NCBI GenBank assembly: GCA_051306415.1
Contig: JBPPNE010000318.1
Location: forward strand, 1-9,102
Origin: CBDDRG01 sp051306415
GTDB lineage: Bacteria; Pseudomonadota; Gammaproteobacteria; Pseudomonadales; Porticoccaceae
Reading direction: 5' to 3'
DNA length: 9,102 nucleotides
Part shown: in pieces, positions 6,681 to 9,102 of the stretch
Layout of the letters: each line of letters begins with the position of its first letter
Position numbering within the stretch: the first letter of the stretch is position 1
Position numbers and translations under genes: made by a program
The notes under the pieces: model-generated
The model's input: the letters and a program-made list of their open reading frames with translations, nothing else
What the model was told of the DNA's origin: nothing
The model's database searches: none

Positions 6681-7445
6681 TTAGCCCGCTTCATTGATTT
6701 TCTGCCACTGCACCGCCAGGCCGCCGTCATAGCGGGCGTCGACCTGGGCGACTTCCGCGCTGCGCTCCCGCAGCACCAGATCCCAGACCACGAGGAAGCG
6801 GTGGACCCGTGCCGAAATCTGCTCGCGCCCCAGCAACAGGCGGAGACCGCCCTCGAACTGGGCGCTCCAGGAGCCCCGGTTGTCGAGGCTGAGCGTGCTG
6901 ATCTTCAGTCCCGTCGGTTGCAGCCAGCGGGCGAGATCGCTGTACTCCCGCATCACCTCCCGTTCGCTGCCCGGCGGCCCGGCGAGCTGGAGCAAAGCAT
7001 CCAGTCCTGTACTGTTCGCAGCCGTCAGCACCAGGCCACTGCGATTGAGGAACGCGTTGTCGCCCCAGCGCGCAATCGGCGTTTCCTCCGCGAAGCTGAT
7101 CAACAGTCCCTTCGGCCAGGTCCGCTGCACGCGGGCGGATTCAATCCAGGGATGGGCTTCGAGGGCATCGCGAATCGTCGCCAGCTTGAGGCTGAGAAAG
7201 CCACCGTTCATGGCGCCCACCACTAGGGCCTCGATCTCCTGGCGGGAAACCCGCTGCAGCGGACCATTGACACCAATCATCTCGACCGGGGTATCCACCG
7301 CCCGGTAGAACTGTTTCCCGCCCCAGCCAATGCCACCGACCAGCATCGCGGCGGTCACTATCGCCACCAGTGCGCGCACGCCGGTCATCGCGCCGGCGGT
7401 CGCCGGCGGTGGAGAATTATTGCGTCCCGCCCTGCGCTGATTCAC
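6681..7445 (-). CDS. ftsQ: FtsQ, bitopic divisome protein
   Basis: FtsQ is an inner-membrane protein with a large periplasmic part that binds FtsB/FtsL and links the Z ring to septal peptidoglycan synthesis. The 254-residue product has a basic, proline-containing cytoplasmic tail (1-22), one transmembrane segment (about 23-42), a POTRA domain (about 53-124, with HPWIESARVQRTWP typical of the family) and the FtsQ beta domain. The latter ends in the conserved segment RYDGGLAVQW (238-247), which corresponds to the FtsB-contact strand of E. coli FtsQ. It starts with GTG at 7445, with GGGGAG 6 bases upstream, and overlaps the ddl stop by four bases (GTGA), indicating translational coupling. A GTG start fits the low abundance known for FtsQ. 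The length is a little under E. coli (276). Confidence 0.96.
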   Translation of the reverse strand: MNQRRAGRNNSPPPATAGAMTGVRALVAIVTAAMLVGGIGWGGKQFYRAVDTPVEMIGVNGPLQRVSRQEIEALVVGAMNGGFLSLKLATIRDALEAHPWIESARVQRTWPKGLLISFAEETPIARWGDNAFLNRSGLVLTAANSTGLDALLQLAGPPGSEREVMREYSDLARWLQPTGLKISTLSLDNRGSWSAQFEGGLRLLLGREQISARVHRFLVVWDLVLRERSAEVAQVDARYDGGLAVQWQKINEAG

Positions 7446-7457
7446 CGATCGCTCCCC
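7442..7457 (-). promoter_or_regulatory. ddl-ftsQ coupling junction
   Basis: The ddl stop TGA (7444-7442) overlaps the ftsQ start GTG (7445-7443). The ftsQ ribosome-binding site GGGGAG (7457-7452) lies inside the end of ddl, 6 bases before the GTG. Ribosomes finishing ddl could restart on ftsQ. Confidence 0.8.
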
Positions 7458-8377
7458 GCCGTATCCAGAATCGCCAGCGCGAGCTCGCCGAAGGACAGGC
7501 CGGCAGCGGCGGCGGCCATCGGCACCAGGCTGTGATCGGTCATGCCGGGCACCGTGTTGATCTCCAGCAGATGGAAATCGCCCGCGGCATCCGCCATCAC
7601 ATCGACCCGACCCCAGCCGCGACAGCCGAGGCTCGCAAAGGCGCGCAGGGCGAGTTCACGCAGACGCGCGTCCCGCTCCGGCGACAGGCCGCAAGGGCAC
7701 AGGTAGCGGGTGTCGTTGGCCAGGTATTTGGCCTCGTAGTCATAGAATTCGCGATCGGTTTCCAGCTTGATCGCCGGCAACGCACGGCCCGCCAGGATCG
7801 CCACCGTGTACTCGGCACCTGCGAGCCAGCGCTCGGCCAGCACACTGCCGTCGAATTCGGCGGCCGCCTGCCAGGCCGCCCGCAGGGCCTCCGCCGTGGT
7901 CGCTCGCGCCATCCCCAGACTGGAGCCCTCACGGGCTGGCTTGACCATGGCGACGCCGCCGAGCTCAGCGAGCACTTGCGCCCAATCGCTGGCCGCTTCG
8001 AGCACGGCGAACGGCGCTGTGGGCAGACCGACACCTCGCCACAACTGCTTGCAGCGCAACTTGTCCATCGCCAGCGCGGACGCCAGCACGCCGCTGCCGG
8101 TGTAGGGCCGGCGAAGAAATTCCAGCGCGCCCTGAACGGTGCCATCCTCGCCACCGGGACCATGGAGGGCGATAAATACGCGATCCGGGGCCTCACGGGT
8201 CAGCCGCTCGATGAGATCCCCGGCGACATCGATGCCCACTACATCGACGCCGGCGGCGAGCAGCGCCTGCAACACCGCCACGCCGCTCAACAGCGAGATT
8301 GCCCGCTCCGCCGACGTGCCGCCGTAGAGCACGGCGACTCGACCGAAGCGCTGCTGCATGACTGAACTCACTGCCAC
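7442..8377 (-). CDS. ddlB: D-alanine--D-alanine ligase (Ddl, DdlB type)
   Basis: Ddl joins two D-alanines using ATP to give the dipeptide that MurF adds to the peptidoglycan precursor; it is an ATP-grasp enzyme of the cytoplasm. From the GTG at 8377 the product is 311 residues. Visible signatures are LYGGTSAER (17-25, with catalytic E24), ALHGPGGEDG (70-79), YTGSGVLASALAMDK (92-106), the ATP-binding VKPAREGSSLGM (145-156), the omega loop FYDYEAKY (211-218), GWGRVDV with R257, and the metal-binding EINTVPGM with N274. Nothing essential is missing. The GTG at 8377 is preferred because GGAG lies 9 bases upstream. An ATG at 8359 would give a start closer to the E. coli N-terminus but has no good ribosome-binding site. 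Thirteen bases separate the murC stop from this start. The B-type name is from cluster position. Confidence 0.97.
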   Translation of the reverse strand: MAVSSVMQQRFGRVAVLYGGTSAERAISLLSGVAVLQALLAAGVDVVGIDVAGDLIERLTREAPDRVFIALHGPGGEDGTVQGALEFLRRPYTGSGVLASALAMDKLRCKQLWRGVGLPTAPFAVLEAASDWAQVLAELGGVAMVKPAREGSSLGMARATTAEALRAAWQAAAEFDGSVLAERWLAGAEYTVAILAGRALPAIKLETDREFYDYEAKYLANDTRYLCPCGLSPERDARLRELALRAFASLGCRGWGRVDVMADAAGDFHLLEINTVPGMTDHSLVPMAAAAAGLSFGELALAILDTAGSDR

Positions 8378-8386
8378 CGGTGTTCG

Positions 8387-8392
8387 CTCCTA
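8387..8392 (-). promoter_or_regulatory. ddl ribosome-binding site overlapping the murC stop
   Basis: The minus strand reads TAGGAG: the TAG is the murC stop codon (8392-8390) and AGGAG is the likely ddl ribosome-binding site, 9 bases before the GTG at 8377. It supports the GTG start over the downstream ATG at 8359. Confidence 0.65.
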
Positions 8393-9102
8393 CCGCAATT
8401 GACGTTCGGCGAGCAGCCGAACCAGTTGACTGACGCTGCCCGCGCCCTGGGTAATGACGATGTCGCCGCCGCGCACGACGTCGCGCACGATGGCCGGCAC
8501 GGCGTCGATACTGTCGGCGTAGATCGGATCGACCAGTCCGCGCTGGCGGATGCTGCGGCACAGGTGGCGGCTGTCGGCGCCAGGGATTTGCTCTTCCCCG
8601 GCGCTGTAGACCGGCAGCAGAATCAACGCATCGCAGGCCGACAGCACCTGGACAAAATCCTCGTAGAGATCGCGGGTGCGACTGTAGCGATGGGGCTGGA
8701 AGATCACCACCAGACGCCGCCCCGGCCAGCCATCCCGCACCGCCTGGATGGTCACCTCGACTTCACGGGGATGGTGGCCGTAATCGTCCACCAGCATCGC
8801 GGTGCCGCCGGCAACCGGGTAATCGCCGTACACCTCGAAGCGCCGACCGACGCCCTGAAACCCCGCCAAGCCGCGCTCGATGGCGGCATCGGCGATACCT
8901 TCGTCGGTGGCCACGGCGACCACCGCTGCCGCGTTCAACACATTGTGGGCGCCCGGAATATTCAGGCGCAGCGCCAGCGGTACTCGACCCTCGGGCCGGT
9001 GAATGACAAAGCGGCTGCCGAGACCATCGAGCTTGACATCGGTGATGCGAAAATCGGCACCTTCGGCAAAACCGTATGTGAGCGTGGGGCGGCCGACGGC
9101 GG
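8390..9102 (-). CDS. murC: MurC, UDP-N-acetylmuramate--L-alanine ligase (C-terminal 236 residues)
   Basis: MurC adds the first amino acid, L-alanine, to UDP-MurNAc in the cytoplasm using ATP. Only the C-terminal half is in the window: the frame is open from base 9100 to the TAG at 8390, giving 236 residues, about half of the usual 460-490. The ATP-binding P-loop part lies outside. Visible are the end of the central domain (with PGAHNVLNAAAVVAVA, the conserved helix after the active-site histidine) and the C-terminal Mur ligase domain. That domain includes GRRFEVYGD, VDDYGHHPREV, the strongly conserved FQPHRYSRTRDLYEDF, and a final VTQGAGSVSQ-like segment (ITQGAGSVSQLVRLL). These residues distinguish MurC from MurD, MurE and MurF. 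There is no murB between murC and ddl, unlike in some bacteria. A GTG at 8941 is an internal codon, not a start. Confidence 0.97.
   Translation of the reverse strand, partial: AVGRPTLTYGFAEGADFRITDVKLDGLGSRFVIHRPEGRVPLALRLNIPGAHNVLNAAAVVAVATDEGIADAAIERGLAGFQGVGRRFEVYGDYPVAGGTAMLVDDYGHHPREVEVTIQAVRDGWPGRRLVVIFQPHRYSRTRDLYEDFVQVLSACDALILLPVYSAGEEQIPGADSRHLCRSIRQRGLVDPIYADSIDAVPAIVRDVVRGGDIVITQGAGSVSQLVRLLAERQLR

Noticed and set aside
6635..6730. FtsA starting upstream of 6634, inside ftsQ
   Set aside because: The ATG at 6634 has AAAGGAG at 7 bases and yields the usual FtsA N-terminus. Upstream codons overlap ftsQ or lack a well-spaced ribosome-binding site.
1..9102. CRISPR arrays, insertion sequences, tRNA/rRNA genes, phage or defence genes
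   Set aside because: I saw no spaced direct repeats, transposase motifs, terminal inverted repeats or RNA gene signatures. The window is nearly fully occupied by core envelope and division genes.

Overview
This window is the distal half of a dcw (division and cell wall) cluster followed by secA. All eight protein genes lie on the minus strand, so transcription runs from high to low coordinates: murC (C-terminal part only), ddl, ftsQ, ftsA, ftsZ, lpxC, an M23-family membrane-anchored peptidase, and secA (N-terminal 637 residues only). The gene order, the FtsA and FtsZ sequences, and a zinc-dependent LpxC directly after ftsZ all point to a Gram-negative gammaproteobacterium with a high-GC genome. 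It resembles the Pseudomonas/marine-gammaproteobacterial layout more than the enteric one: there is no secM between lpxC and secA, and an M23 peptidase gene takes that place. I cannot resolve the lineage further from this window.

Layout. Positions 9102 to 6681 hold murC-ddl-ftsQ in a tight run. The murC stop lies inside the ddl ribosome-binding site, and the ddl stop overlaps the GTG start of ftsQ by four bases (GTGA). ftsA follows after 46 bases with a strong ribosome-binding site. A 124-base spacer separates ftsA from ftsZ. It contains a small inverted repeat and a possible 20-codon leader frame that ends just before the ftsZ ribosome-binding site. A 212-base spacer separates ftsZ from lpxC. 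It holds the strongest GC hairpin in the window, followed by a plausible extended -10 promoter, which may mark the start of a second transcription unit, lpxC-M23-secA. No stretch longer than 300 bases lacks a gene.

How the genes work together. MurC and Ddl make cytoplasmic peptidoglycan precursors (UDP-MurNAc-L-Ala and D-Ala-D-Ala). FtsZ builds the division ring, FtsA tethers it to the membrane, and FtsQ links it to the periplasmic septal machinery. LpxC commits UDP-GlcNAc to lipid A synthesis. The M23 protein probably trims or remodels peptidoglycan from the inner membrane. SecA drives export of envelope proteins.

Every gene belongs to a well-known family with its key residues intact, and I see no evidence of a new biological system. 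The items most worth a second look are the ftsA-ftsZ leader, the hairpin plus promoter before lpxC, an 18-residue insertion in SecA relative to E. coli, and the repeat-bearing linker of the M23 protein.
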